The notes under the pieces were generated by a model. It was not told the DNA's origin. It ran no database searches and worked only from the letters and a program-made list of their open reading frames with translations. Below are positions 18,847 to 28,132 of a stretch of DNA of 64,000 nucleotides, piece by piece (positions within the stretch are counted from its first letter, which is position 1; every line of letters begins with the position of its first letter). This DNA comes from Bdellovibrionaceae bacterium UBA6502 (GTDB taxonomy: Bacteria; Bdellovibrionota; Bdellovibrionia; Bdellovibrionales; UBA840). The stretch spans positions 1-64,000 of the forward strand of contig DJMA01000045.1 of assembly GCA_002436415.1 (NCBI GenBank), written 5' to 3'. Made by a program: the position numbers and the translations under genes.

Positions 18847-19241
18847 GATGATAGTCTTAAATTCCTTAGTCATCATAGTCCGAGGCTTTTGATCCTGACC
18901 GTTTATCGAGTCAGGTCTCAAAGCCCAGACTTTTCCTTTTCCAAAGTACTATAACGATTTTTTAGATTTCAAAATTTATAATAATTCCAATTCTCCATAA
19001 GTCTCACCGTAATTCTGCCCAAAAGAAATGAACTCTATAAAAATATATGCCCTAATACAGCCTGAGGCCTCGGCGTAGAAAACATATAAAGAGTAGAATT
19101 TTTTAAAGTTTTATTCCATCGTTCAATGAAAATAGATAGCCCGTTTAGGAGCCATGTCAGCTGGTCAGCCTATGTTTTGACGAATTAATTTTTCCCTTAA
19201 TATATAGCTTAGTATTTCACAATTTTAGTGTATCCAATAGA
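18847..19241. other. Intergenic region between convergent genes
   Basis: A hairpin that may terminate the kinase/regulator operon lies at 18884-18925. The rest is AT-rich DNA in which no gene or repeat was recognised. Confidence 0.5.
18884..18940 (+). terminator. Probable terminator of the kinase/regulator operon
   Basis: Imperfect 16-base arms at 18884-18899 and 18910-18925 (GGCTTT, CCTGAC against GTCAGG, AAAGCC) with a 10-nt loop, then a T-rich stretch with two TTTTCC runs. It begins 38 bases after the stop. Confidence 0.55.
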
Positions 19242-19757
19242 CTACCAGCTACCAATATTTTCCAATACACTAATGGAACCACCTCTTGTTGTAGCCAGGA
19301 CAATATCGATGTCGCCATCACCATCAAGATCAGTGCTTGTTAATGCTACACCTGAATTTGACCAACTTTCAAAACTTGCAATTAGACTTTTAGAAAAATG
19401 TCCCTTGCCATTATTTTTTAGAAGGTTAACTGTTCCCCCTCTTGTCGTGGCAAAAATAATATCTATATCACCATCACTATCGACATCGGTACTAATAATT
19501 GCTACTCCTGAATCTGACCAGCTTTTAAAGCTTCCGATTTTAGAATTAACGAATCGACCTTGACCGTCATTCCTAAGTAAACTCACTGTACCACCAATTG
19601 TTGTAGCAAAAATAATATCTACATCCCCATCACCATCGATATCAGCGCTTGTAGCGGCGATACCTGAATCTGAATTGCTCGCAAAACTTCCAATTTGGGA
19701 ATCAGCTAAAGCTGCTAAATAACCAAAAATAACAAAGGCTAAGATTAAGTGTTTCAT
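19242..19757 (-). CDS. Small secreted FG-GAP/VCBS repeat protein
   Basis: A 171-residue exported protein: a signal peptide (about 1-20), then three near-identical repeats of about 48 residues. Each has a calcium-binding loop (DIDGDGDVDI, DVDSDGDIDI, DLDGDGDIDI) and an FATTxGGT strand, the pattern of FG-GAP beta-propeller blades. Three blades cannot close a 6-8 bladed propeller, so it may oligomerise or be a truncated relative of longer surface proteins. CTGGAG precedes the ATG. The repeats are also visible at DNA level, so copy number could change by recombination. Confidence 0.85.
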   Translation of the reverse strand: MKHLILAFVIFGYLAALADSQIGSFASNSDSGIAATSADIDGDGDVDIIFATTIGGTVSLLRNDGQGRFVNSKIGSFKSWSDSGVAIISTDVDSDGDIDIIFATTRGGTVNLLKNNGKGHFSKSLIASFESWSNSGVALTSTDLDGDGDIDIVLATTRGGSISVLENIGSW

Positions 19758-20340
19758 CCAAATCTCCAGTTTTATAAATTAGTGAAAACTGCTGTAACAG
19801 TAACCGCTTTTTCCCCACTACTATTAAAACTTCTTGTGAAATGAAAAACATATATTCCTACAATAAAAAAAATGCATTCATTTCAACCGGCTCAGACTGG
19901 GCAGCAAAGCAATTCTTAACATATAAATGTAATCAATGTATTTGATAAAAAGTTAAATTTACTAGATGACACCTCAAAAACCCAAAAAGTAACCTCCCTG
20001 AAGTTTTGATAAAAGGAACCTGAATCATAAATAGAAACTTGGCCAATTTTTAAGTACTTAATTTGATAAATCCTTCAAATGAAACTTTCTTGTCGGCAAA
20101 TAGGGTTTTGAAGCATTGGAATTTCTTAATATCTACAGACTTTACATGTAAGTGCCTAATACTATTAAATAAATCCCACTCGAATTGGCATTGGAAATCT
20201 TTCTAGAAAATAGTAAAAAAAATCAGCAGTTTCTTGCCAAAGCTTTCTGTTTTTGATAGTTTCCAGCTTCTGTATTGGCCCAAGTCCCGTTATAAATTTG
20301 GTAAACAATACTCATTTTGGTGATTATAGAGGTAAAAACA
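19758..20340. other. Divergent intergenic region upstream of rplM
   Basis: 583 bases without a recognisable gene. It must contain the promoter for the ribosomal protein operon. TTGCCA (20234-20239) and TAGTTT (20257-20262), 17 apart, is a weak candidate. GAGG at about 20330 is the rplM ribosome-binding site. Confidence 0.4.
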
Positions 20341-20769
20341 ATGAAAACCTATTTTGCAAAAAAAGGTGAAATCCAACCGAACTGGTATGTAGTTGATGCT
20401 ACAGACAAGACAATCGGTCGTATCGCTACTGAAGTATCAAAAGTACTTCGTGGTAAACATCGTCCAACGTTCACTCCTAACCAAGACACTGGTGACTACG
20501 TAGTAGTTATCAACTCTGAAAAAGTTAGAATGAGCGGTAACAAATGGACTCAAAAAAGCTACTACCATCACACTGGTTACTTTGGTGGAATTAAAGAGAT
20601 CCGTGCTGACAAGCTTCTTGAAAAAGACGCTAAGCAAATTATCGAAAGTGCCGTTAGTGGTATGATGCCAAAAACGAAACTTGGTCGTAAGCAACTTAAG
20701 AAATTAAAAGCTTACAACGGAGCTGAACACCCTCACACAGCGCAAAAAGTTGAAGCGCTTAACCTTTAA
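20341..20769 (+). CDS. rplM: 50S ribosomal protein L13
   Basis: Large-subunit ribosomal protein, 142 residues, the same length as in E. coli. Recognised from WYVVDATDKTIGRIATEV, the LRGKHRPTFTPNQDTGDYVV block, KSYYHHTGYFGG and the closing YNGAEHPHTAQKVE. The start is the ATG at 20341 with AGAGG upstream; earlier in-frame TTG and GTG codons at 20317-20322 would add residues not found in the family. rpsI follows after 12 bases in the universal L13-S9 order. Confidence 0.98.
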   Translation: MKTYFAKKGEIQPNWYVVDATDKTIGRIATEVSKVLRGKHRPTFTPNQDTGDYVVVINSEKVRMSGNKWTQKSYYHHTGYFGGIKEIRADKLLEKDAKQIIESAVSGMMPKTKLGRKQLKKLKAYNGAEHPHTAQKVEALNL

Positions 20770-20781
20770 GGAGACACAGTA

Positions 20782-21171
20782 ATGGCTAGTACTTTTTATG
20801 CTACAGGAAGAAGAAAAACCAGTTCCGCTCGTGTGTTCTTAACTGAGGGATCTGGAAAAGTAACAATTAACGGTAAATCTGTGGATGAGTACCTAACTCT
20901 TCCAACTAGTAAAACCATCATCAACCAACCTTTAGAGCTTACTAAGACTACTGGAAAAGTTGATCTTAGGATTACAGTGAAAGGTGGCGGACCAAGCTCA
21001 CAAGCTGGTGCTATTCGTCACGGAATTTCACGTGCATTAACTTTGTTAGATGACAAATTGCACACTGATCTTAAGCGTGCTGGATTCTTAACTCGTGACC
21101 CTCGTGCGGTTGAGCGTAAGAAATACGGTAAGGCAAAAGCCCGTCGTAGCTTCCAGTTCTCTAAGCGTTAA
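20782..21171 (+). CDS. rpsI: 30S ribosomal protein S9
   Basis: Small-subunit ribosomal protein of 129 residues. It has the family opening FYATGRRKTSSARVFL, the central VKGGGPSSQAGAIRHGISRAL and the basic C-terminal tail ending RRSFQFSKR, whose last Arg reaches the P-site tRNA. It is co-transcribed with rplM and followed by a strong terminator. Confidence 0.98.
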   Translation: MASTFYATGRRKTSSARVFLTEGSGKVTINGKSVDEYLTLPTSKTIINQPLELTKTTGKVDLRITVKGGGPSSQAGAIRHGISRALTLLDDKLHTDLKRAGFLTRDPRAVERKKYGKAKARRSFQFSKR

Positions 21172-21195
21172 TTCGTTTATACAATTTGGATATCA

Positions 21196-21223
21196 AAGCC
21201 AGCTTTCGAGCTGGCTTTTTTTT
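21196..21223 (+). terminator. Terminator of rplM-rpsI
   Basis: AAGCCAGCT (21196-21204), a TTCG tetraloop, AGCTGGCTT (21209-21217), then six more T residues. It lies 25 bases after the rpsI stop. Confidence 0.95.
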
Positions 21224-21429
21224 GGCTCAAGCGAGCTAACTCTCAAAGCAACTAAAGGGCTTTATTAGCGTCTTATCTTACAGAGCCATTAGCTTTGAAC
21301 TCAGATCGAAATAAGCTAGTTTATCGAATCTTAGTCTAACAAACTGATCAAAGTCTGACGGTTTAAGTATAAATTTCGATTCTATACTTTAAAGAAATAA
21401 TATTTCTACGAATATGATATATTTTGTAT

Positions 21430-22740
21430 ATGAAGTTTGTTTCTTACCTAATCATCTCTCTATGCGTCTTTACGATAGGCCATGCCCAAGAGGCTATGGA
21501 GCCACTAGCCGATGTGAAGGTGGTTAACGGATATGTTAAAGTGAAGGCCCCTCAGAATAAAAACTTCTTTGTATACCACGAAGAGTACACACCGAAAGAA
21601 AACTTTAACAGACAAACTATCCTACTAATTCCTGGTTATTCAAAAACCACCAAATATTTCGATGACTTCATCCTTAAAACACAGCTCCTGGAACAAGGTT
21701 ACCGTGTTGTAGTTGTAGATCCGATGCTTCGTGGAAAAACTCTGAAAAAAAACTTCCCCATTCAAAATGTAAATGGAGAATTTAAATTTGAAGTAACAAA
21801 GCGATATGAAGTACTTGGTTTCAATGACCCAAGCGCCGAACGGGAAGCGGAATACCTTTTACAGTTTCTCATCAACAAAAAATATAAAAACCTAAGTATT
21901 CTTGGACACTCTCGAGGAGCTTACATTGGTGCAGCTCTAAGTCATTATGTAGAGAAAAGATCTCTCATAAAATTGAACTCGTTCATTGATATGAATGGCT
22001 TTGTTAGCTACACCAATGGCGCAAAACCTTATTCCTCCGATCTAACTTTGAATCCAGCGGAAACAGCTGAACAATACATTAAAGTTAATGAATGGCTCTA
22101 TAATTCTAATGATAGTGTTTTCGAAGATGATCTAAGTGAAATTAGAAAGAAAATATTAAACCAGCTTCCGCTGACCAGAGACGAAATTGCAAGACTGAGT
22201 AAGGTGGCTGGAAAAATCATGCCTGTCTTCATGTTAGCTTACGATTACGGAGCGCTTCTACCTTTTGAAACGAGCTTTGTAACTCATCTCTACCAAGATG
22301 CAAAAGAAAACGCCCCAAGATTAGAGAATACCTCAAAACTTGTCTCTCTCCCCTTTCAACGAGTGTGGGCTGATCGAGAAAGAATTGCTTTTGAATCTAT
22401 GATGAGAGCACAAAGAACCATTGTTCATGATGCAAGTAACATCTTCGGAGGAAGCAATACCTATGTTATTCCCCGTAGTTCACTGGCTTATATAAATAAA
22501 ATCGAAGCTCCTGTTCTTAGTATCTCAGGAGATAAAGATCAAATTGTAGACAGTAACTTAAGTAAATTAAAACTACATACGGCCGCGAATGTAAGCCTGG
22601 ATGTAATTCCAAACGAAGGACATTATGGACCCGAGTACAAGGAAAGTACAAACAGGCTTAGAGACTTTTTCCAAAAAAATTCCAATAAGTTTCGGATGGG
22701 CCCCTTATCTTGCCGATACTCTAGCTCGAGACCCCGTTAG
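21430..22740 (+). CDS. Secreted alpha/beta hydrolase
   Basis: An exported serine hydrolase of 436 residues. The signal peptide is about 1-18 (ending IGHAQ). The fold is shown by ILLIPGYSKT near the oxyanion strand, the nucleophile elbow GHSRGA (Ser near 160), an acid in SGDKDQIVD (Asp near 367-369) and His in NEGHYGPEY (near 397). Esterase, lipase or peptidase activity cannot be separated. I start at the ATG 21430; a TTG two codons earlier is less likely. There is no clear Shine-Dalgarno. It is convergent with the next gene, with only 2 bases between the stops. Confidence 0.85.
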   Translation: MKFVSYLIISLCVFTIGHAQEAMEPLADVKVVNGYVKVKAPQNKNFFVYHEEYTPKENFNRQTILLIPGYSKTTKYFDDFILKTQLLEQGYRVVVVDPMLRGKTLKKNFPIQNVNGEFKFEVTKRYEVLGFNDPSAEREAEYLLQFLINKKYKNLSILGHSRGAYIGAALSHYVEKRSLIKLNSFIDMNGFVSYTNGAKPYSSDLTLNPAETAEQYIKVNEWLYNSNDSVFEDDLSEIRKKILNQLPLTRDEIARLSKVAGKIMPVFMLAYDYGALLPFETSFVTHLYQDAKENAPRLENTSKLVSLPFQRVWADRERIAFESMMRAQRTIVHDASNIFGGSNTYVIPRSSLAYINKIEAPVLSISGDKDQIVDSNLSKLKLHTAANVSLDVIPNEGHYGPEYKESTNRLRDFFQKNSNKFRMGPLSCRYSSSRPR

Positions 22741-22742
22741 TT

Positions 22743-23678
22743 TTAGTGTTTTTCATATTCATCAACAGCAAAAATACTAAGCTGTGAAAACTTGGTCTTT
22801 GAAAACACATAATCCGTTACACGCTTTGTGTTTTCTGCAAACTCAAACTCAATATGAATGTGATTATCGTGGCCACTGACACTTCGAAACACCACCGGAT
22901 ACCCAACCTCCGCTCTATCTGAAACAATCTGCTGAACATCTGCATCATTTAAGATCTCTGGGTCATTAAAAAAGATCACACTAACTTCTAGGTCGCTAAG
23001 CATACGTTTTATAAATTCAAGGTTAGTAGCGCGATCATAAACCTTATCTCGCCAAGTCATTGGCTGCGTAGCAGGAAAAGGTCGCATATCAAAAGTATTT
23101 CCTCCCCGATGACGACAATGTAAATCATGATCATGTTCACTTGCTTTGGTAATGCCTGTGATCGTTAAAGGGTTTTCGGAGAACTCTGATAAAAAGCTCT
23201 GTACAGACTCTAGCTTATAAAAGGTTTCTTCCTGACCAAAAATTTCGTAATCCGTCGGCGTGCTTGGTGGAGTATGATCTGGAAAACGGTAGTATAAATA
23301 GTCCACCTGTCCAAATGGAAACATTGGGAGATCAAAATCTTTTATATACTGCCCTACCAACCTTGCAATTCCCAGATAAGCATAACTACTTACATTACTA
23401 CAAGATTTAGTAGAAGGAATCGGAGTGATCTCTTCTACCCTCTGCCAAAATACTTCTGATTTTAAAAAACTAAATTCGTCGGTAATAGGTACAATCACAG
23501 GATCATCAGGATTCGTCGGGTCTCCCGGAATCTCAGAGTTTCCATCATCACCTGGAGGTGTATCCCCTTGCCCTGAATTATCATCTTGGGAAGGAATAGC
23601 ACTTAGTCCACCGTCGATGGGAGTCTCACAAGAGGCTAGAAACAAAATTAAAATGGAAGATAAAAATAAAACTTTCAC
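22743..23678 (-). CDS. Lipoprotein metallopeptidase of the LAS (M15/M74-like) type
   Basis: A membrane-anchored lipoprotein of 311 residues: lipobox LASC with Cys17, then a Gly/Pro/Asp-rich linker to about residue 65. The C-terminal half carries HRGGNTFD (His-x6-Asp, near 189) and NHIHIEF (His-x-His, near 272), the zinc ligands of LAS peptidases such as D-Ala-D-Ala carboxypeptidases and MepA-type endopeptidases. Peptidoglycan peptide cleavage is therefore likely, but the bond cut is not known. The start codon is GTG with AAAAGG very close to it, so the exact start is less sure. Confidence 0.75.
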   Translation of the reverse strand: MKVLFLSSILILFLASCETPIDGGLSAIPSQDDNSGQGDTPPGDDGNSEIPGDPTNPDDPVIVPITDEFSFLKSEVFWQRVEEITPIPSTKSCSNVSSYAYLGIARLVGQYIKDFDLPMFPFGQVDYLYYRFPDHTPPSTPTDYEIFGQEETFYKLESVQSFLSEFSENPLTITGITKASEHDHDLHCRHRGGNTFDMRPFPATQPMTWRDKVYDRATNLEFIKRMLSDLEVSVIFFNDPEILNDADVQQIVSDRAEVGYPVVFRSVSGHDNHIHIEFEFAENTKRVTDYVFSKTKFSQLSIFAVDEYEKH

Positions 23679-23988
23679 CTTTTCATTTTAAGTTTCTTTT
23701 ATGGATAATGAACGTCCAGACAAGCTTTCTTGGACTTTTGTAGTAGGCAATTCTAGACGTATTTAAGAATTTTTAAGATTGCAAACAAAGTTCTAAATAA
23801 ATTGCATGGGTAGTATAACAGAAGAACTCGGCAAATTTTTCCCCATTTCCGAATTCATACGCAAGAGCCAATGAATCAATTTATGCAAAAGAAGAAGAAC
23901 GATTTATTACTAAACTCTCTAGGAAATAGAGCATTAGATGAATTTTAGTTTTTATGTAAATCTAGCCTAGGGCTTGAGGAATGCTATT
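23679..23988. other. Intergenic region
   Basis: 310 bases between two minus-strand peptidase genes. No gene, hairpin with T run or clear promoter recognised. Confidence 0.4.
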
Positions 23989-24990
23989 CTAGTTCGTTAA
24001 AATGTAGTTTGATGGATCTACTGGGACATTATTGATACGAACTTCATAATGCAAATGTGGCCCCGTAGAACGACCTGTATTACCAACTGCACCGATCACA
24101 TCACCACGTTTGATTTTTTGTCCAACCGTTGTGTAGATCTTAGAAACGTGTCCATAGCGAGTTACCATTCCGTAACCATGATCAATGGAAATCAACTTTC
24201 CGTAACCCGAGTCATATCCTGCGTAACTAACCACTCCATCTGCTGGCGCGAAAATAGGAGTTCCAGGAGGAGCCGCTATGTCTAATCCTTTATGCATCAC
24301 TGGGCGACCAGTGAAAGGAGATTTTCGGTAACCAAACTTTGAAGTAAACCAACCATTTGTAGGTTTCGTTTGTGGAGTCGCTCTTAGTAAACTTTGGCGA
24401 CTTGATAAGTTCTCCCAAAGTCTTAAAATATTTTGCTCTTTTAATCCGGCTTCTTTACCTAAACGATCCATGCGAATAGAAAGAGAAGCGTGATTATCTG
24501 CTTTTTCATTAAAGATCTCACCGTTGCGAGTATCTAACAAAGCTTCTTCAAAAAATAATTTATCTTTTGCTGCGACAACAGATGCTGGATTTCGAGACTC
24601 AGTATCTTGATTCATCTCTTCCACTGCCTGACCAGGACGTGGCATTGGCCCCATCGCTAATCGAATCTCTTGATCCGACTGATTGTCATTAGTGATCATA
24701 CCTAATTTTGTCGCGAAGTTTTGAATTCTCTCAAGTTGCTTTTCTAAACCTGTCATTTTGTTTTGAACAACAACGAATTCTTTTTTCAGACGGCCATTCT
24801 CGGCCAAGAGTCTTTTGTTTTCCATAGATTGAAATAAAAGACCTGCGTAATCCACTACTCCAGCAGCGCCAACTACCATTAATAGGAAAGCAAGAAAACC
24901 GAAGGTCTTCACCCATGCAGAGGAGATCACCAAACGCTTGGTGGTACCCTTCTGATCGCTTACCATTAAAAATGTATAGTTCTTTCGCAT
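23989..24990 (-). CDS. M23 family peptidase (LytM type) with membrane anchor and coiled coil
   Basis: A periplasmic peptidoglycan endopeptidase of 333 residues. One membrane helix (about 30-52) is followed by a coiled coil (about 58-95), a linker, and an M23 domain from about 205. Zinc ligands are in HKGLDIAAPPG (His near 232 and the following Asp) and HLHYE (near 310), with GYGKLISIDHGYGM and YGHVSK between. All ligands are present, so it should be active, unlike degenerate activators of the EnvC type. It forms a set with the LAS lipoprotein downstream on the same strand. Confidence 0.92.
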   Translation of the reverse strand: MRKNYTFLMVSDQKGTTKRLVISSAWVKTFGFLAFLLMVVGAAGVVDYAGLLFQSMENKRLLAENGRLKKEFVVVQNKMTGLEKQLERIQNFATKLGMITNDNQSDQEIRLAMGPMPRPGQAVEEMNQDTESRNPASVVAAKDKLFFEEALLDTRNGEIFNEKADNHASLSIRMDRLGKEAGLKEQNILRLWENLSSRQSLLRATPQTKPTNGWFTSKFGYRKSPFTGRPVMHKGLDIAAPPGTPIFAPADGVVSYAGYDSGYGKLISIDHGYGMVTRYGHVSKIYTTVGQKIKRGDVIGAVGNTGRSTGPHLHYEVRINNVPVDPSNYILTN

Positions 24991-25404
24991 AATTTTACCG
25001 TAAGTATCCTTTAACTCTATGGAAACTATCGGTTTGCGTCAATTTTTTTAAAGACCAGATTTATAATGGCTTTGCCTAATACTGCCTATTATTATTGCTA
25101 ATCCACTAGGCCAATTTCTAGCTTTTCAATTTGAGCTGTGAGTTAGGGATATTTTAGAGATAAGGACTTTTCTGTTGGTAAAATAGGCAGAGGTCATTGG
25201 GTCTTAAAAAGAGGATCAGTCCTAAAAAATCCAGGGAATTACACAATGCATAAGGATCTAGGCCCAGTTCCATTTAGAAATATAGCAAGACTAATCCCGG
25301 TTCTGTAAATACTAAGCTTTCATCAAAGCTTGAAACAGAACCAGCCAATAAAAGGCATAGTCTCAAGTAAAAATATATCTATGAATGATCTTTAGTTTTT
25401 ATGA
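24991..25404. other. Intergenic region with stem-loop
   Basis: 414 bases between two minus-strand genes. It contains a two-part stem-loop (25299-25342). No open frame with a start signal was seen. Confidence 0.45.
25299..25342. repeat. Two-tier stem-loop
   Basis: GGTTCTGT/ACAGAACC outer arms (25299-25306, 25335-25342) and AAGCTTT/AAAGCTT inner arms (25314-25320, 25325-25331) around CATC. No T run on either strand. It could be a terminator-like or processing structure in the 3' region of the phosphatase transcript, about 60 bases past its stop. Confidence 0.65.
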
Positions 25405-26148
25405 TCAATAGGCCTGAACTTCACCATCTATGGAAATAGATAACACAGTTACATTGTCATCACCACCGGCTACGTTTGCTTCGATGACCATTCTTTCAGG
25501 CCATTCTTCAGGAGAACTGCAAATGCAAATCTCGTTGATTCTTGAGTCAGATACCATTCCGGTTAAACCATCGGAGCACAAAATGTAGCGATCTCCAGGT
25601 TTTATTTCTCTTTCAAAAATATCACACTGAACATCTCTCTCGTAGCCAACAGAACGAGTGATGATGTTTTTTCCCTCTACTTGATCTAGCTGACTTTCTT
25701 TTATAATTCCTTCTCGGAGTTGCTCATAAACCAAGGAATGGTCTTCAGTAACCTGCCAAAGCCCTAAGTCTTTTTGTAGGTACACTCGAGAGTCGCCAAC
25801 ATTTCCAATGTAAAAATGCTCATTCACCTTTAAAACCACTACCATGGTGGTTCCCATGCCTTTGAGCTTTTGAACCTTTTCGCCACGATCATAAATATCA
25901 TGACTGGCTCTTGTGTACATTTCTTGAATTAATTCGCGGGGACTTTTATCTGAACCACTTTGAACATAGTCGATATAAACATCCCTCGCTGCGCTTACCG
26001 CCATTTGCGAAGCGACTTCTCCACCCTTGTGGCCACCCATACCGTCTGCCACGATATACAAACTTAACTCGTCATCCACGAGAAAGCTATCTTGGTTTCC
26101 AGATCGTTTTTTTCCTTTATCGGTGAGGCCCCAGCCGCAAATCTTCAT
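25405..26148 (-). CDS. PP2C-type serine/threonine phosphatase
   Basis: A cytoplasmic metal-dependent phosphatase of 247 residues, the size of PrpC/Stp. Metal-binding motifs are NQDSF near the start, ADGMGGHKGG, GNVGDSRVY, SDGLTGMVSD and GGDDNVTV. The ATG at 26148 gives the family N-terminus (MKICGWGLTDKG); a longer frame upstream adds an unlikely hydrophobic stretch. No Shine-Dalgarno is visible, so the transcript may start close to the ATG. It is divergent from the TonB-like gene. No Ser/Thr kinase lies in the window. Confidence 0.93.
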   Translation of the reverse strand: MKICGWGLTDKGKKRSGNQDSFLVDDELSLYIVADGMGGHKGGEVASQMAVSAARDVYIDYVQSGSDKSPRELIQEMYTRASHDIYDRGEKVQKLKGMGTTMVVVLKVNEHFYIGNVGDSRVYLQKDLGLWQVTEDHSLVYEQLREGIIKESQLDQVEGKNIITRSVGYERDVQCDIFEREIKPGDRYILCSDGLTGMVSDSRINEICICSSPEEWPERMVIEANVAGGDDNVTVLSISIDGEVQAY

Positions 26149-26328
26149 ATATATTATGGTATTGCCAATCGACGCGACTGTCCACAGAAAGGAAAAGCTA
26201 AGTTGTTGGCCTATTCTTAGGTTTAGAAAATTAGACCAAAGCATAACCAAATCGCTTAGTTTTAAGACTAAGAAAACTTCTTCAGTACTAGACTTAACCG
26301 AGCGGAAATTTTTGCCGAATAGACATGT

Positions 26329-27192
26329 ATGAAAGTTTTCTTAGGGATTTTTCCAGCTAGTTTAATTTTGTCAGTGGCGATTCACTTGTTCGTGGGCGGT
26401 TATCTTCACTTTCAAATGCCGGAAGAAGCTCCTCAAAAAGAAAGAGTGGTTGAGATTGAATACATCAAAGCCAGCGAAGAGAAAACAGAACAAATCGTTC
26501 AACAAGACAAACGCATAAATGACAAAACTCCAAGCAAAGAAGCTTTTTTAGGAAAGTTTAACCAAAGCGTGGACGAACAAATGCGTGCCTCTAAATCTGG
26601 GAAGACTAAAGATACAGCCGGCGGTGGTTCTTTCTTTCCAGCTCAAACGAAAAAGCCAGTGAAAAAACAAGCGAAGGCTAAAAGCAAAAGCTATTCAAAA
26701 GATGCGTGGAAAAAAGTTTCACTTTCTGATTTGAAACCTAAGTTTGATTTTGCCCCTGATGACGCCAATAAAAACCAACAAGCTTTCGTTGGCGAAGAGT
26801 CGCAAAGCAATGACTACCTAGAAAAGGTAAAGCGTGGAAATGAGAATCTTTTAAATACAAGAGAGTTTCGCTACTACACTTACTTCAACCGTATTCGGGA
26901 TCAACTACAACAATTTTGGGAGCCTTCTGTTAGAGATCGTTTGTATAAGCTAGTTAGATCAGGAAGAAGTATTGCCTCTGCAGGTCCAAGAACAACAAAA
27001 GTTCTAATCACTTTAAACAAATTAGGTAATCTAATGAAAGTTCAAGTTTTAGAAGACTCTGGACTTAGAGATTTAGATGAGGCCGCGGTAGATGCTTTTC
27101 GTGAGGCCGCGCCTTTTCCAAACCCTCCACAAGGAATCGTTGAAAAAGACGGTACTGTGAAAATTCGTTGGGACTTTGTCTTAGAAGCCTAG
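26329..27192 (+). CDS. TonB/TolA-family energy-transducer-like protein
   Basis: A 287-residue inner-membrane-anchored periplasmic protein. One N-terminal helix (about 6-27) is followed by a charged Lys/Glu-rich spacer (about 32-160), then a C-terminal TonB-like domain (about 215-287) with TTKVLITLNKLGNLMKVQVL, SGLRDLDEAAVDAFREAAPFPNPP and a final beta-strand. The spacer lacks the Pro-Lys repeats of classical TonB, so a TolA-like or AgmG-type role is possible. No ExbB/ExbD genes are nearby. It is divergent from the phosphatase gene with 180 bases between. Confidence 0.85.
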   Translation: MKVFLGIFPASLILSVAIHLFVGGYLHFQMPEEAPQKERVVEIEYIKASEEKTEQIVQQDKRINDKTPSKEAFLGKFNQSVDEQMRASKSGKTKDTAGGGSFFPAQTKKPVKKQAKAKSKSYSKDAWKKVSLSDLKPKFDFAPDDANKNQQAFVGEESQSNDYLEKVKRGNENLLNTREFRYYTYFNRIRDQLQQFWEPSVRDRLYKLVRSGRSIASAGPRTTKVLITLNKLGNLMKVQVLEDSGLRDLDEAAVDAFREAAPFPNPPQGIVEKDGTVKIRWDFVLEA

Positions 27193-27212
27193 TCCCCTAT
27201 TTCATCTAAATA

Positions 27213-27698
27213 TTATTTACAGAAATCCGTTTTTTCTTCACCTATCAATTGGCCTATGTTTTTCACATAAAGCCCATCACCTTGTCTGACTACATCAAAA
27301 TAATAAATAGGTGCATAAGTCATTAGTTCATAAAGTCTTTTGATGGTTGGTTCATCAATATAGTTACTCTTCAAAGAGTCCGTAGCTAGTTTTGATAAAA
27401 TCAAATCCTCTCTAGCCACTGTGCTAAAGCTTACCCCAGATTCTTGTGCATCAATTAACTCGCGAATTCGATACACTGAAATAATGCGACTCACTTTTTC
27501 ACTAAACTTAACTTCAATACGAACACCATATTTATTCTTTCCAGGACGCTGATAGTAATTTAGCACCTTCCACTCAGGGCACTTTGATGAAACCTTTTGA
27601 TTTTTAAAGGCTGCTGTCAGAAGATTCACATAATCTACTTCTTGCGCATTAAGATGAAATGAAAATAAAAGAGTGAGTGTTAAAAGAATCTTAGTCAT
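27213..27698 (-). CDS. Small secreted protein, function unknown
   Basis: A 161-residue product with a signal peptide (about 1-18, ending HLNAQ). The mature part has two Cys (one near residue 40, one just before the C-terminal Lys) that could form a disulfide. No family recognised. AGGGGGA lies six bases before the ATG. It is convergent with the TonB-like gene, with about 20 bases between. Confidence 0.7.
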   Translation of the reverse strand: MTKILLTLTLLFSFHLNAQEVDYVNLLTAAFKNQKVSSKCPEWKVLNYYQRPGKNKYGVRIEVKFSEKVSRIISVYRIRELIDAQESGVSFSTVAREDLILSKLATDSLKSNYIDEPTIKRLYELMTYAPIYYFDVVRQGDGLYVKNIGQLIGEEKTDFCK

Positions 27699-27901
27699 TG
27701 TTCCCCCTGTTGACTATATGACCAGAATTTTTACTAAATTTTTTTAAGGAAATCTAGAAAATATAGAAATTGAATTTAGTTCATTTCTTCCGATGGCAGA
27801 AAAAACACAGTAAAGGCACTATTGTAAATATCTAAGAATATTGAACTATTTTATGTGGCCAGGAATATATCCTTACTTTTTCAAAAACACTTATTAAAGA
27901 A

Positions 27902-28132
27902 TTAGATGTTTATATTTAAGCCAGATCTTAGCGATTTAGATTGTGCTAAGCGAAAACGAAGGGGCTTGGTAGCCGTTACAACTAAAGCAATCATCTCGCC
28001 TAGTTTAAATTTTTGATTACTTTCATTTTTAAGTCGTAAGAGTCGCCCTTGAAAACTAACAATCACCGAGCCGTCATTTTGCAGCTCGATGAGTTTTGCC
28101 ATTACAATTTGGTTTACTCGAAGGTTCAACAT
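27902..28132 (-). CDS. Small protein with FliK N-domain-like pattern
   Basis: A 76-residue product. The pattern of a short beta-rich segment with ASP-then-Gly turns and a Gly-Glu-Met-Ile-Ala-Leu-Val core resembles the N-terminal beta domain seen in FliK-type proteins (VSFQGRLLRLK, then LGEMIALVVTATKPL). Its ATG overlaps the stop of the upstream gene by one base (TAATG), so the two are translationally coupled. A flagellar link is suggested by that partner, not proven. Confidence 0.65.
   Translation of the reverse strand: MLNLRVNQIVMAKLIELQNDGSVIVSFQGRLLRLKNESNQKFKLGEMIALVVTATKPLRFRLAQSKSLRSGLNINI

Noticed and set aside
22743..24990. Evidence of a prophage lysis module from the two peptidases
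   Set aside because: No other phage genes nearby; one is a lipoprotein, the other a membrane-anchored M23 protein, both typical chromosomal wall enzymes.
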